Below the pieces are notes generated by a model that was given only the letters and a program-made list of their open reading frames with translations, was not told where the DNA came from and did not search any database. Made by a program: the position numbers and the translations under genes. Shown here piece by piece: positions 34,023-42,320 of a stretch of 64,000 bases of DNA (positions are counted from its first letter, which is position 1; every line of letters begins with the position of its first letter). The DNA comes from Flavobacterium sp. UBA6721 (GTDB lineage: Bacteria; Bacteroidota; Bacteroidia; Flavobacteriales; Flavobacteriaceae), in NCBI GenBank assembly GCA_002454195.1, contig DKIJ01000018.1:1-64000 (forward strand). The letters are read 5' to 3'.

Positions 34023-34693
34023 ATGAACGCAAGCGAATTCAAAAAGCTATCAACAAAATTTTTAGCTCCACGACTTAGGGAAATAAGTTAGAAAGGAAGT
34101 GGTTTTAATTTTTATAGAACTACCGAGAATAACATTATACAAATTTTAGGTATTCAAAGTTCGTGGCATGGAGGCTCCGTTTACTGTGAGACTGCCATTC
34201 ACTTTGACTTTATTCCTGATTTAGCAGGTAAAACTGACCCAAGTAAAGTTTCTTATGCAAGTTCTTGGTTAGACAAAGACTTAGCCCAAAGGGAGAAGGC
34301 GATTATCACTGGACATTCCGAGACAATGAAGATGACAATATCAAGTCTTTAAATCAAATATTTGAAGCATTAGAAAAATTTGGAGAAAAATTCTATCAAG
34401 ACTTCAATAATTTCCCCAGCCCATTTGACAGAATAAAACCTAATGATTTTTTGACTAAAGAGAGAGTTGTTCTTCTAGACAAATACTATGTTTATAATGA
34501 GTTCAATTTTATTTGGCTACTAAAAGAGATAAACTTAAAAATTAATAAACCAGAAATTGCGAGACAGTTTTCTGAAATAGGAATTGACAAGGCTTCAAAA
34601 TACTATAATAAACTAATTGACGAAACGAAAAGTAAAAAGCAAAAAGATTTGACGAAGGTATATTTGGACAATTTAATTAAACAATTAAAATAG
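34023..34693 (+). pseudogene. DUF4304-like gene, broken by a stop and a frameshift
   Basis: Reading from the ATG at 34023 gives MNASEFKKLSTKFLAPRL and then an in-frame TAG at 34089-34091. The same frame continues with KGSGFNFYRTTENNIIQIL and SSWHGGSVYCETAIHFDFIP, ending near SSW at 34268. From about 34269 the sense continues in another frame as RQRLSPKGEGDYHWTF down to the stop at 34693; adding one T restores SSW-F-RQRL. The pattern (KGSGFNFYR, then an Arg-Leu-Ser motif and a W) resembles DUF4304 proteins, whose function is unknown. Two independent lesions argue for a decayed gene. A ~144-bp repeat starts 6 bp after the stop. Confidence 0.7.
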
Positions 34694-34699
34694 AATAAA

Positions 34700-34842
34700 C
34701 TGCCACTAACAGCTAAGGGATTCGTTGCGTGCGTAGTACGAACAATGAAGCCCGTGTTGAACGGAACCTCTCAACATCCATCCCTATGGAGTTTTCGACA
34801 AGCGAGTTAGATGAATTTCAAGAGGCTATTATGCCTCTTTTT
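34700..34842 (+). repeat. Cassette-end repeat copy A (attC-like hairpin plus terminator)
   Basis: About 143 bp, alignable over its whole length with copy B at 35486-35630. It starts CTGCCACTAACAGC and has an imperfect stem (GGATTCGTTGCG against CGAACAATGAAGCCC). It then has GTGTTGAACGG, which contains GTTRRRY, the attC right-core pattern, then CATCCATCCCTATGG, and ends in the terminator AGAGGC/GCCTCT with T5 (34821-34842). The left end CACTAAC fits the left-core pattern RYYYAAC at 5 of 7 positions. Confidence 0.6.
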
Positions 34843-34973
34843 AGGATAAATTTTAAGCCGATTTATGACCTTATTTTTAATCCTAGAATTAAAATTATTT
34901 TTGACTAATAAATAAATTCTGTAAGCTAAATCAGCTATATTTACAGTATAATCAACAAAAAAAACGTGGTCCG

Positions 34974-35480
34974 GTGGTTTTTAGACTAACTGACGTTGCC
35001 GATAATACTGAAAAACACTATGAGAAAATATTGTTTTTAATTCCATTATTTTTAGCAGGTTGCTCAAAAAGTGATTTACAAAGTGACTTTCGAAATGTCA
35101 TGATTGATTATCAAAAAACTTATCCTGTCAAAAATCCAAGTAAAGGAAATATTTACATATATAGTGTTTATTTCTTTAAAGAGAAAGCCGATACCATTTT
35201 CACAATCACTCGAAGTGGAGCTGGAATACCTGAATATGTAGCTAAATATAATTATAGATTCGGTGTGTATTCGGATAAAGAAATAAAAAACTTTTTTATA
35301 ACTGATAGTTTTAAATTGAGTTCTAAACTTGTATTAAACTATAAGAGAAATTTTCCTGACAGTTTAATTTGGAAAAGAGAATCATTTCCCGAAAGTATAA
35401 CACCGTTGTCAACATACAAATTGAAAAATGGTGTTCCAGTCCACATTAAAACTGATACGATATGGAATCATTGGGATTAA
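34974..35480 (+). CDS. Small hypothetical lipoprotein, start probably frameshifted
   Basis: The open frame runs from a GTG at 34974, but the first ~19 codons look like non-coding sequence. The recognisable protein begins KILFLIPLFLAGCSK, a lipoprotein signal with lipobox LAGC. An ATG at 35020 (MRKY) is out of frame by one base. One extra A in the run at 35025-35028 would give MRKILFLIPLFLAGC, a perfect start. Either one base was lost (or mis-sequenced), or translation uses the TTG at 35031. The remaining ~135 residues are unrecognised (beta-rich, ITRSGAGIPEYVAKYNYRFG). It is followed after 5 bp by repeat copy B, exactly as the broken gene is followed by copy A. Confidence 0.6.
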   Translation: MVFRLTDVADNTEKHYEKILFLIPLFLAGCSKSDLQSDFRNVMIDYQKTYPVKNPSKGNIYIYSVYFFKEKADTIFTITRSGAGIPEYVAKYNYRFGVYSDKEIKNFFITDSFKLSSKLVLNYKRNFPDSLIWKRESFPESITPLSTYKLKNGVPVHIKTDTIWNHWD

Positions 35481-35485
35481 GAGTA

Positions 35486-35630
35486 CTACCGCCAACAGCT
35501 AGAGTTTCGTTGGGCTCGCAGAGCCAACAATGAAACTCGTGTTGAACGGAACCGCTCTACATCCATCCCTATGGGGTTTTCGATAAATGAGTTAGAAGAA
35601 TTTCAAGAGGCTATTCTGCCTCTTTTTTTT
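35486..35630 (+). repeat. Cassette-end repeat copy B (attC-like hairpin plus terminator)
   Basis: Contains the long hairpin GAGTTTC-GTTGGGCTC-GCA-GAGCCAAC-AAT-GAAACTC (about 35502-35538), with the bulge AAT on one arm only, flanked by AACA and TGTT. GTGTTGAACGG follows, with GTTGAAC matching GTTRRRY. The end is the terminator AGAGGC (35606-35611) / GCCTCT (35618-35623) with T8. It lies 5 bp after the lipoprotein stop codon. Confidence 0.65.
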
Positions 35631-35764
35631 GTAGGCTTTTAAATGTGGTTTTTGGGTTTTCCTTCCCACGCTGCCGTACGAATCCTTTTATATGGCACAA
35701 AAAAACAATTAAGAACACTTCAACTTTTCCCCACAAAACCCAAAATTCCTATATATAAAATCCC

Positions 35765-35772
35765 TACTTTTG
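35765..35772 (+). promoter_or_regulatory. -7 promoter element of the uridine kinase gene
   Basis: TACTTTTG is a perfect TAnnTTTG, 25 nt before the ATG at 35798. No TTTG is visible at the -33 distance. Confidence 0.45.
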
Positions 35773-35797
35773 TTAACAAATCAAACAAAACCTTTTT

Positions 35798-36406
35798 ATG
35801 CTTATTATAGGAATTGCAGGCGGAACAGGAAGTGGAAAAACCACGGTGGTGCAGCAAATTATGAATCAGTTGCCGGATGCCGAAGTAGGCGTACTTTCTC
35901 AGGATTCCTACTATAAACCTACAGGTCATTTGAGTTATGACGAACGTGCTTTGATTAACTTTGACCATCCCAGAGCCATTGATTTTGATTTATTGGTGGA
36001 ACATCTTAACCAACTCAAAGCTGGCAAAACGATTCAGCAGCCCGTCTATTCCTTTGTGACACACAACCGTACGGAAGATACCATTAGCACCCATCCCAGA
36101 AAAGTAATGCTAGTAGAAGGTATTTTGATTTTGGCACATCCTGAATTAAGAGATTTATTTGATATCAAAATCTTTGTTCACGCCGATGCCGATGAACGCT
36201 TAATCCGTCGTTTAAAAAGAGACATCGCCGAACGTGGTCGTGATATGGACGAGGTGTTAAACCGCTATCAAAAAACGCTAAAACCCATGCATGAGCAATT
36301 CATTGAACCCACCAAAGCCTTTGCCGATATCATCATCCCAAACAACCATTACAACAAAGTAGCCATCGACATGCTTCGCACTGTAATTAATCAAAAAATT
36401 CTATAA
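35798..36406 (+). CDS. udk: Uridine kinase
   Basis: Phosphorylates uridine and cytidine in pyrimidine salvage. The P-loop is GGTGSGKTT (8-16). SQDSYYKP follows, with the family's catalytic Asp, and then the NFDHPRAIDFDLL segment. FVHADADERLIRRLKRD is the lid region with conserved Arg residues. At 202 residues it is the usual bacterial size. A cell-division protein gene lies downstream beyond an 18-bp perfect hairpin. Confidence 0.96.
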   Translation: MLIIGIAGGTGSGKTTVVQQIMNQLPDAEVGVLSQDSYYKPTGHLSYDERALINFDHPRAIDFDLLVEHLNQLKAGKTIQQPVYSFVTHNRTEDTISTHPRKVMLVEGILILAHPELRDLFDIKIFVHADADERLIRRLKRDIAERGRDMDEVLNRYQKTLKPMHEQFIEPTKAFADIIIPNNHYNKVAIDMLRTVINQKIL

Positions 36407-36462
36407 TTTTATTGTAATTTTATGACGCCGTAACGCGAATATTAAAAACGTCAATTCGAGTG

Positions 36463-36502
36463 TTTCTTATAGAATCCTGACTCTTCAGGATTCTATAAGA
36501 AA
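36463..36502. repeat. Perfect 18-bp hairpin with 4-nt loop
   Basis: TTTCTTATAGAATCCTGA (36463-36480) pairs perfectly with 36485-36502 around CTCT. Outside it the words ATTCGAGTG and GTATCGAGAA extend the symmetry, like the TCGAG-flanked intergenic repeats of Flavobacteria. It lies between udk and the FtsB-like gene. No T-tract follows. Confidence 0.8.
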
Positions 36503-36549
36503 TGTATCGAGAATCGTTTTTAATCATAATAATACACAAAGAACAACTC

Positions 36550-36873
36550 ATGACAAACCCCTATAAAGAAAAAGCCTGGTTCAAATTTTTAAGTAACAAA
36601 TACATTTGGTCCTTATTATTTTTCGTCGTTTGGATGTTATTTCTAGACAATTATTCTTATTTTGATCATCGTGTTTTAGACAATCAAATTGAAGAATTAG
36701 AAGACAACAAAAACTATTATCAGGAGGAAATTAAAAAAGATGAGTCACAAATAAAACAACTCAAAAATCCTGACCAAGTTGAAAAATACGCCCGCGAAAA
36801 ATACTATATGAAAAAAGACAGCGAGGATATCTATATCATTGAATTTGAAGGCGACACGATTGAGAAAAAATAA
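36550..36873 (+). CDS. FtsB/DivIC-type septum formation initiator
   Basis: Small divisome protein of 107 residues. I use the ATG at 36550 (MTNPYKEKAWF); the in-frame ATG at 36502 lies at the end of the upstream hairpin arm. A short cytoplasmic tail is followed by one membrane segment (about residues 18-34, YIWSLLFFVVWMLFLDN), a coiled coil (about 43-73, EELEDNKNYYQEEIKKDE) and the family ending QVEKYAREKYYMKK. FtsB/DivIC proteins link the periplasmic parts of the division complex. It is followed by the methylmalonyl-CoA mutase genes after a repeat, with no functional link apparent. Confidence 0.88.
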   Translation: MTNPYKEKAWFKFLSNKYIWSLLFFVVWMLFLDNYSYFDHRVLDNQIEELEDNKNYYQEEIKKDESQIKQLKNPDQVEKYAREKYYMKKDSEDIYIIEFEGDTIEKK

Positions 36874-36903
36874 ACAATCAGGTTTACAATAAATTAAAAA
36901 ACA

Positions 36904-36981
36904 CACCCCTAACCCCTCTCAAGAGGGGAATAATGCCAAAACATCGATAAAATTCCCTCCTTGAGGAGGGCTAGGGAGGTG
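36904..36981. repeat. Large inverted repeat with nested hairpins
   Basis: The left arm (36904-36931; CACCCCTAACCCCTC) and right arm (36952-36981; GAGGGCTAGGGAGGTG) are near-complementary over about 28 nt around a 20-nt loop. Each arm can also fold alone (CCCCTCTCAAGAGGGG; CCCTCCTTGAGGAGGG). It is conspicuously GC-rich for this genome and lies between the FtsB-like gene and mutA. Confidence 0.75.
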
Positions 36982-37041
36982 TTAAAGCATTTTTATAGAA
37001 ATAATAAATCTTTCAAAAGGAAAAATTAAACCCAAACTAAA

Positions 37042-38412
37042 ATGGCTACTCCACTATTCGAAGAATTCGATGCTGTTTCATCCAAACAATGGAAACAAAA
37101 AATCCAATTCGAATTGGATGGAGCCGACTATAATGAAAGTTTAGTTTGGAATTCACCCGAAGACATTAAAGTCAGACCTTTTTATCATGGGGACGACTAT
37201 AGCCAAATTGCTACTGCTCCTACCCATGCCACCGAATTTAAAATATGCCAAAACATCTTTGTTTTTGATATCCAAAAATCGATAGACCGAGCTTTAGATT
37301 CACTCAATAGAGGTGCTGAAAGTTTGCGTTTTACCATAACCGATGAATCGCTGGATATTGCACAACTGCTTGCAAGTTTGCCATTAGAAAACACTCCGAT
37401 CTATTTTGATTTCAAATTTCTATCGGTAGAATCTATTTCGAAAATAAATTCTATTGTTGCACAAAAAAAAGCGAAGGTTTTTTACAATCTGGATCCTATC
37501 GGACAATTAGCCCATGAAGGAAATTGGTTCCAGACCAAAGAAAAAAACAATTTCGAAAGCCTGCAAATCCTTTCCAAAAACACTCAAGAAAGTTCGTTGA
37601 TAAGCATCGATATGGGCTTGTACCAAAATGCGGGTGCCAACATGGTGCAACAACTGGCTTATGGTTTGGCGCATGCCAATGAATATTTCAACCGTGTTCC
37701 TACGATTCATCAATCGATTGTTTTTGAAGTGGCCGTAGGCAGCAATTATTTTTTCGAAATTGCCAAGCTTCGTGCTTTGCGCTTACTATTTCATTTAATC
37801 GCCAAGGAATACTACCATGACAAAGATTGCCATCTTTTGGTAACCCCAACTAAACGCAACAAAACCTTGTACGATTACAATATGAATATGTTGCGCACCA
37901 CTACCGAATGCATGTCGGCCATAATAGGTGGTGCGGATGCTGTTGCCAATTTGCCTTACGATGCGATTTATCATAAAAGCAATGAATTTGGCGACCGAAT
38001 GGCACGTAACCAATTGTTGATCCTGAAAGACGAAAGTTATTTTGACAAAGTCAACAATCCCGCTAACGGCAGTTATTATATCGAAACTTTGACACAACAA
38101 CTGGCCGAAAAAGGGTTGCAATTGTTTAAAGAAATTGAAGCCAACGGAGGTTTTTTAAAACAACTGAATGAAGGTATTATCAAAAGAAAAATTCAAGAAA
38201 GCGCCGACAAAGAACAACAGCTTTTTGATTCGGATAAGGAAATCTTAATTGGAACTAACAAATACCAGAATCCAAAAGACAAAATGAAAGACAAAATCGA
38301 GTTGTATCCTTTTGTAAAAATAAAACCCCGAAAAACCCTGATAACACCTATAATTGAAAAACGTTTGGCTGAGAAAATTGAACAGGAACGACTCGCAGCC
38401 GAAGAAAAATAA
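37042..38412 (+). CDS. mutA: Methylmalonyl-CoA mutase small subunit
   Basis: Non-catalytic beta subunit of the coenzyme B12-dependent mutase that interconverts methylmalonyl-CoA and succinyl-CoA. At 456 residues it is shorter than the 600-residue version and lacks the C-terminal B12-binding domain. The TIM-barrel part is recognisable by FELDGADYNESLVW near the start, the TTECMSAIIGGADAVANLPYD segment and the NPANGSYYIETLTQQLAEKG segment, which parallels the catalytic subunit. It is encoded 40 bp before the large subunit, so the two form an operon. Confidence 0.93.
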   Translation: MATPLFEEFDAVSSKQWKQKIQFELDGADYNESLVWNSPEDIKVRPFYHGDDYSQIATAPTHATEFKICQNIFVFDIQKSIDRALDSLNRGAESLRFTITDESLDIAQLLASLPLENTPIYFDFKFLSVESISKINSIVAQKKAKVFYNLDPIGQLAHEGNWFQTKEKNNFESLQILSKNTQESSLISIDMGLYQNAGANMVQQLAYGLAHANEYFNRVPTIHQSIVFEVAVGSNYFFEIAKLRALRLLFHLIAKEYYHDKDCHLLVTPTKRNKTLYDYNMNMLRTTTECMSAIIGGADAVANLPYDAIYHKSNEFGDRMARNQLLILKDESYFDKVNNPANGSYYIETLTQQLAEKGLQLFKEIEANGGFLKQLNEGIIKRKIQESADKEQQLFDSDKEILIGTNKYQNPKDKMKDKIELYPFVKIKPRKTLITPIIEKRLAEKIEQERLAAEEK

Positions 38413-38452
38413 AATTCAATTAGTAATTATACATTGGTAAAAAAGCACCCAA

Positions 38453-40618
38453 ATGATTCGAAAAGACCTCCGACATATTCAACTCAAAACTCAGCCATCC
38501 GAAGCGAATTCTAGTTTCGAATATTCTTTTGCAAAAGAAAATTCGGCAACTGAAAATTTTGTTACAGCCGAAGGAATTGAGTTGAAACAAAACTATAAAG
38601 AAGAGGATATTGAAGATTTAGAACATTTGGATTTTGGGGCGGGTTTTCCTCCCTATCTTCGTGGCCCACACACGACCATGTACGTTCAAAAGCCCTGGAC
38701 AATCCGACAGTATTCAGGTTTTTCAACCGCAGAAGAAAGCAATGCTTTTTACAAACGAAATCTCAAAGCAGGTCAGGAAGCACTTTCCATTGCTTTTGAT
38801 TTAGCCACACATCGGGGCTATGATTCCGACCATGAACGTGTGGTAGGCGATGTTGGTAAAGCAGGCGTGGCAATTGATACCGTAGAAGATTTCAAAATTT
38901 TATTTGACCAAATTCCTTTGGATAAAATGTCGGTTTCCATGACGATGAACGGAGCCGTTTTACCTATAATGGCTTTTTATATTGTTGCTGCAGAAGAACA
39001 AGGTGTTCCTCCAGAACAACTTTCGGGAACGATTCAAAATGACATCCTAAAAGAATTCATGGTGCGCAACACTTACATTTATCCACCAGAAGCATCGATG
39101 AAAATTATTGCATCCATTTTTGAATATTGCAGCAAAAAAATGCCCAAATTTCATTCGATTTCCATTTCGGGTTATCACATTCAGGAAGCAGGAGGAACGG
39201 CCGATATTGAATTAGCCTACACCCTCGCCGATGGTATAGAATACGTGAGAACTGGATTGTCCACTGGAATAAAAATTGACGAATTTGCACCCAGATTATC
39301 TTTCTTTTGGGGTATTGGAATGAATCATTTTATGGAAATTGCCAAAATGAGAGCTGCCAGAATGATTTGGACCAAACTCATGAAAAGTTTTCATCCTAAA
39401 AATCCAAAATCACTGATTTTAAGAACCCATTGCCAAACTAGCGGATGGAGCTTGACTGCCCAAGATCCTTTTAATAATGTGGCTCGAACCTGTATTGAAG
39501 CTGCAGCCGCTGTTTTAGGTGGCACTCAGTCTTTACACACTAATGCCTTAGACGAGGCTATGGCTTTGCCAAGTGATTTTTCGGCACGAATAGCCCGAAA
39601 CACGCAATTGTATTTATTAGAAGAAACAAAGATTACTAAAACGGTTGACCCTTGGGCTGGAAGCTATTATGTGGAAAGTTTGACACATAAAATAGCCCAA
39701 AAAGCCTGGAAACATATTGAAGAAATCGAATCCCTTGGCGGAATGACCAAAGCCTTAACAACTGGAATTCCAAAAATGCGAATTGAAGAAGCCGCTGCCC
39801 GAAAACAAGCCCGCATTGATAGCGAACAGGATATAATTGTGGGGGTTAATAAATTTCAAGCCAAAAAAGAAGTATCTTTAAATATCTTAAATATTGATAT
39901 TGAAAAAGTTCGCAACCAACAATTGGAACGATTACGTCAGGTTAAAGCCAAACGCGATGCTTCGAAAGTAAAGGAAGCTATAGAAAAAATAAGACTTTGC
40001 GCCGAAACTGGAATTGGTAATTTACTAGAATTTGCCGTTGAAGCTGCACGAGAAAGAGCCACATTGGGCGAAATTAGTCAGGCATTAGAAACGGTTTACG
40101 GAAGACATAAAGCACAAATTAAATCGTTTAGTGGTGTGTATAGTAAGGAAATAAAAAAGAACAAACATTTTGAAAAAGCAAAACACCTAGCCGATGTTTT
40201 TGCTAAACAAGAAGGTCGTCGCCCTAGGATTATGGTTGCCAAAATGGGGCAAGATGGTCATGACCGTGGCGCTAAAGTAGTAGCTACTGCCTTTGCCGAT
40301 ATTGGTTTTGATGTAGATATTGCTCCACTTTTTCAAACACCATTTGAAGTAGCGAAACAAGCCGTGGAAAATGACGTTCATATCTTAGGTGTTTCTTCAC
40401 TTGCGGCTGGACACAAAACACTGGTTCCACAAGTAATCGAAGAATTAAAAAAATTAGGCCGTGAAGACATTATGGTCGTTGTAGGCGGAGTAATCCCTAA
40501 TCAGGATTATCAATACTTATTTGATGCTGGAACAGCTGCTATTTTTGGACCTGGCACGAATATCAGTAAAATAGCTTGTAGCATTTTAAGCCTTTTTATT
40601 GACGAAATTAACTCCTAA
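38453..40618 (+). CDS. mutB: Methylmalonyl-CoA mutase large (catalytic) subunit
   Basis: Catalytic alpha subunit, 721 residues. The TIM-barrel substrate domain (about 50-560) contains [20 protein letters not shown], a glycine-rich turn and the [17 protein letters not shown] segment. The C-terminal flavodoxin-like domain binds cobalamin through the DxHxxG motif in [11 protein letters not shown], with the downstream GVSSLAAGH and GVIP motifs. Together with MutA it links propionate and odd-chain or branched-chain metabolism to the TCA cycle. A strong bidirectional terminator follows. The AdoCbl chaperone (MeaB/ArgK) and the epimerase are not in the window. Confidence 0.97.
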   Translation: MIRKDLRHIQLKTQPSEANSSFEYSFAKENSATENFVTAEGIELKQNYKEEDIEDLEHLDFGAGFPPYLRGPHTTMYVQKPWTIRQYSGFSTAEESNAFYKRNLKAGQEALSIAFDLATHRGYDSDHERVVGDVGKAGVAIDTVEDFKILFDQIPLDKMSVSMTMNGAVLPIMAFYIVAAEEQGVPPEQLSGTIQNDILKEFMVRNTYIYPPEASMKIIASIFEYCSKKMPKFHSISISGYHIQEAGGTADIELAYTLADGIEYVRTGLSTGIKIDEFAPRLSFFWGIGMNHFMEIAKMRAARMIWTKLMKSFHPKNPKSLILRTHCQTSGWSLTAQDPFNNVARTCIEAAAAVLGGTQSLHTNALDEAMALPSDFSARIARNTQLYLLEETKITKTVDPWAGSYYVESLTHKIAQKAWKHIEEIESLGGMTKALTTGIPKMRIEEAAARKQARIDSEQDIIVGVNKFQAKKEVSLNILNIDIEKVRNQQLERLRQVKAKRDASKVKEAIEKIRLCAETGIGNLLEFAVEAARERATLGEISQALETVYGRHKAQIKSFSGVYSKEIKKNKHFEKAKHLADVFAKQEGRRPRIMVAKMGQDGHDRGAKVVATAFADIGFDVDIAPLFQTPFEVAKQAVENDVHILGVSSLAAGHKTLVPQVIEELKKLGREDIMVVVGGVIPNQDYQYLFDAGTAAIFGPGTNISKIACSILSLFIDEINS

Positions 40619-40620
40619 AA

Positions 40621-40658
40621 AAAAGAGCCATTTATAAACAAATGACTCTTATCTTTTT
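40621..40658. terminator. Bidirectional terminator between mutB and the transglycosylase-like gene
   Basis: Stem AAGAGCCATTT (40623-40633) / AAATGACTCTT (40640-40650) with one mismatch. It has As before and a T7 run just after (40652-40658). It serves mutB on the plus strand and the convergent gene at 40670 on the minus strand. Confidence 0.82.
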
Positions 40659-40669
40659 TTGGTTTACTA

Positions 40670-41308
40670 TTAAAGGGAAACAACCGCATTTACATTGGGT
40701 TGAATGAACGAAGTATCATAACCTCCAAAAGCGATTAAATAACTACGTATCGAAGTTCCGTACGCATCTCGAATTTGTCGTTTACCCTTATTTTTAAAAT
40801 AACGTTTTACAGATCCTGCACCTCCTAAATGAGCAGCAGCCAAGATACCTGATTCTGTGATCAAAACACCGCCTACAACTTTTCCGTCGTATTTCTCAAT
40901 AATGTCTTTTAAAATGGATTTGTTTTTAGATAATAAAGCAACAAAGGCTCTTTCTTGTAGTTTAGGACTTCTTAAGAATTTTTGAGTGTCATGAATTCCA
41001 ATAGACCTTAAAGTTTCGTTACCAAATTGATATTTCCCCAAATATCCTAACGAATTTACTTTTTTGTACTTGTTTTCGGATTCTCTTAATCCGATAGCTT
41101 CTTTAAAACCGATAAATAAATTCCCAGTAAAAGGAATATTTGAACTGGTATAAGCTTCTTCTTTAAGTGAAGGAAATTGGTATTGCATTCCTTCAACATT
41201 TTTCTTCAAAAACCACTCGTTTTCTTCTGTTTTTTGTGGTTTAAAACTGTAACTAATAAAGACTATTATTACAGTCAGACTGGTGTAAAAATACCATTTT
41301 TTTATCAT
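40670..41308 (-). CDS. Membrane-anchored lysozyme/transglycosylase-like protein
   Basis: 212 residues with an N-terminal membrane anchor or uncleaved signal (residues about 6-22). The core GFKEAIGLRESENKYKKVNSLGYLGKYQFGNETL resembles the catalytic-Glu region of lytic transglycosylases/lysozymes, with Glu in LRESENKY as the probable catalytic residue and GYLGKYQFG as the substrate-cleft strand. The later AAAHLGGAGSVKRYFKNKG also fits this fold. It presumably cleaves peptidoglycan in the periplasm. The next minus-strand genes include another transglycosylase, MltG. Family placement is by motif only. Confidence 0.7.
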   Translation of the reverse strand: MIKKWYFYTSLTVIIVFISYSFKPQKTEENEWFLKKNVEGMQYQFPSLKEEAYTSSNIPFTGNLFIGFKEAIGLRESENKYKKVNSLGYLGKYQFGNETLRSIGIHDTQKFLRSPKLQERAFVALLSKNKSILKDIIEKYDGKVVGGVLITESGILAAAHLGGAGSVKRYFKNKGKRQIRDAYGTSIRSYLIAFGGYDTSFIQPNVNAVVSL

Positions 41309-41404
41309 AAATTAAATTTCTTCTAAACCTGTCACATTCAGAAATTTCTACACGCAAAGATACATCTTTTTTCATAAATCTGAAAATCAAGCAATTAATC
41401 CAGC

Positions 41405-42319
41405 TTAGAAATACAAGAGATGTCCCTTAATCCCTTTACCAACAATGTATTCGAGCGTAGGGGCTGGAATTTTCAAAACAGAAAAAACAGAAAAAAAAGT
41501 CTTTAAAAAATGCGATTGCGTTTCGATTTTTGTCAAATCAACATCAAAACTCAGATACAATTGACGTGTTCTAGAAGGATTTTCAGTTGCTAAAAAAATA
41601 GGATTTTCGCTTCTTCCAGTAATCATCCCATCAGCTCCATAACCTATGGCAATATTCAAAACTTTTGGGATTTTTGAAGCTTTAAAAAAAGATCTCAAAT
41701 TAGCCGACAACCAATAGGTTTGTCCGTTGTAATCTTTTAATATTTGTTCAGCAAAATTTGCCCCCAAAACTTCAGGTCTTAAAGCGGAAAATCGTGTAGT
41801 GTGAAAAGAAAATTTTGGTGTAATGCGTTGTTCATTCCAAAGCAATGCCTGAGAAACATACAAAGCCGTTCCTGTAGCATTGGCAATAACATCACCTGAA
41901 GAAGCTCCCCATTGCGAAGAGAAACCATCTAAAACTTCAACAGCGGTCAAAAAAGCAAAGCCTAATCCTGCACCATAAACCAATTGTTTATTAGGTGAGG
42001 AACCACTCCATTGCAACATTTCGCTTCCTAATCGGCCCAGATGATAAGAGGAATAGAGATGCCCTAACTTATCCATTTGCAACCATTCCTGATTATCATT
42101 GATAAAATGAAATTTAGATCTAGGATAATCAGCGTACCATAATTGGTTTAAACCCACTAAACTTATAGCCGAAAAGGCTGCTTCCGAAACGAAAACAGCC
42201 TTTTGCCTTTTATTGTTTAAAGTATCTGAAGGTTTTAAAAAAGAAGTTATTCCACTTTGCGCTTTGCAATTTGAAATTGCCAGCAACAAACAAAAGAATA
42301 TAATACTTTTAAATTTCAA
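41405..42319 (-). CDS. DUF2279 (YfiM-like) predicted periplasmic/lipoprotein
   Basis: Bacteroidota DUF2279 protein of about 305 residues; function unknown. I prefer the TTG at 42319, one base after the mltG stop codon, because it yields a clean N-terminal signal (LKFKSIIFFCLLLAISNC). The ATG at 42370 would overlap mltG by 50 bp and put a charged leader ahead of the signal. Family features are the LDKLGHLYSSYHLGR-like segment (here MDKLGHLYSSYHLGRLG), YGAGLGFAFLTAVEVLDG and WGASSGDVIANATG. The His and Asp in these are conserved in the family. It is cotranscribed with mltG. Confidence 0.8.
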   Translation of the reverse strand: MKFKSIIFFCLLLAISNCKAQSGITSFLKPSDTLNNKRQKAVFVSEAAFSAISLVGLNQLWYADYPRSKFHFINDNQEWLQMDKLGHLYSSYHLGRLGSEMLQWSGSSPNKQLVYGAGLGFAFLTAVEVLDGFSSQWGASSGDVIANATGTALYVSQALLWNEQRITPKFSFHTTRFSALRPEVLGANFAEQILKDYNGQTYWLSANLRSFFKASKIPKVLNIAIGYGADGMITGRSENPIFLATENPSRTRQLYLSFDVDLTKIETQSHFLKTFFSVFSVLKIPAPTLEYIVGKGIKGHLLYF

Positions 42320-42320
42320 A

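Larger units (their letters stand above)
35481..35797. other. Spacer between the cassette region and uridine kinase
   Basis: Besides repeat copy B (to 35630) and the -7 element at 35765-35772, this spacer holds a stretch near 35650-35690 (GGGTTTTCCTTCCCACG) similar to the start of the spacer at 33614. The rest is AT-rich with no ORF. Confidence 0.5.
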
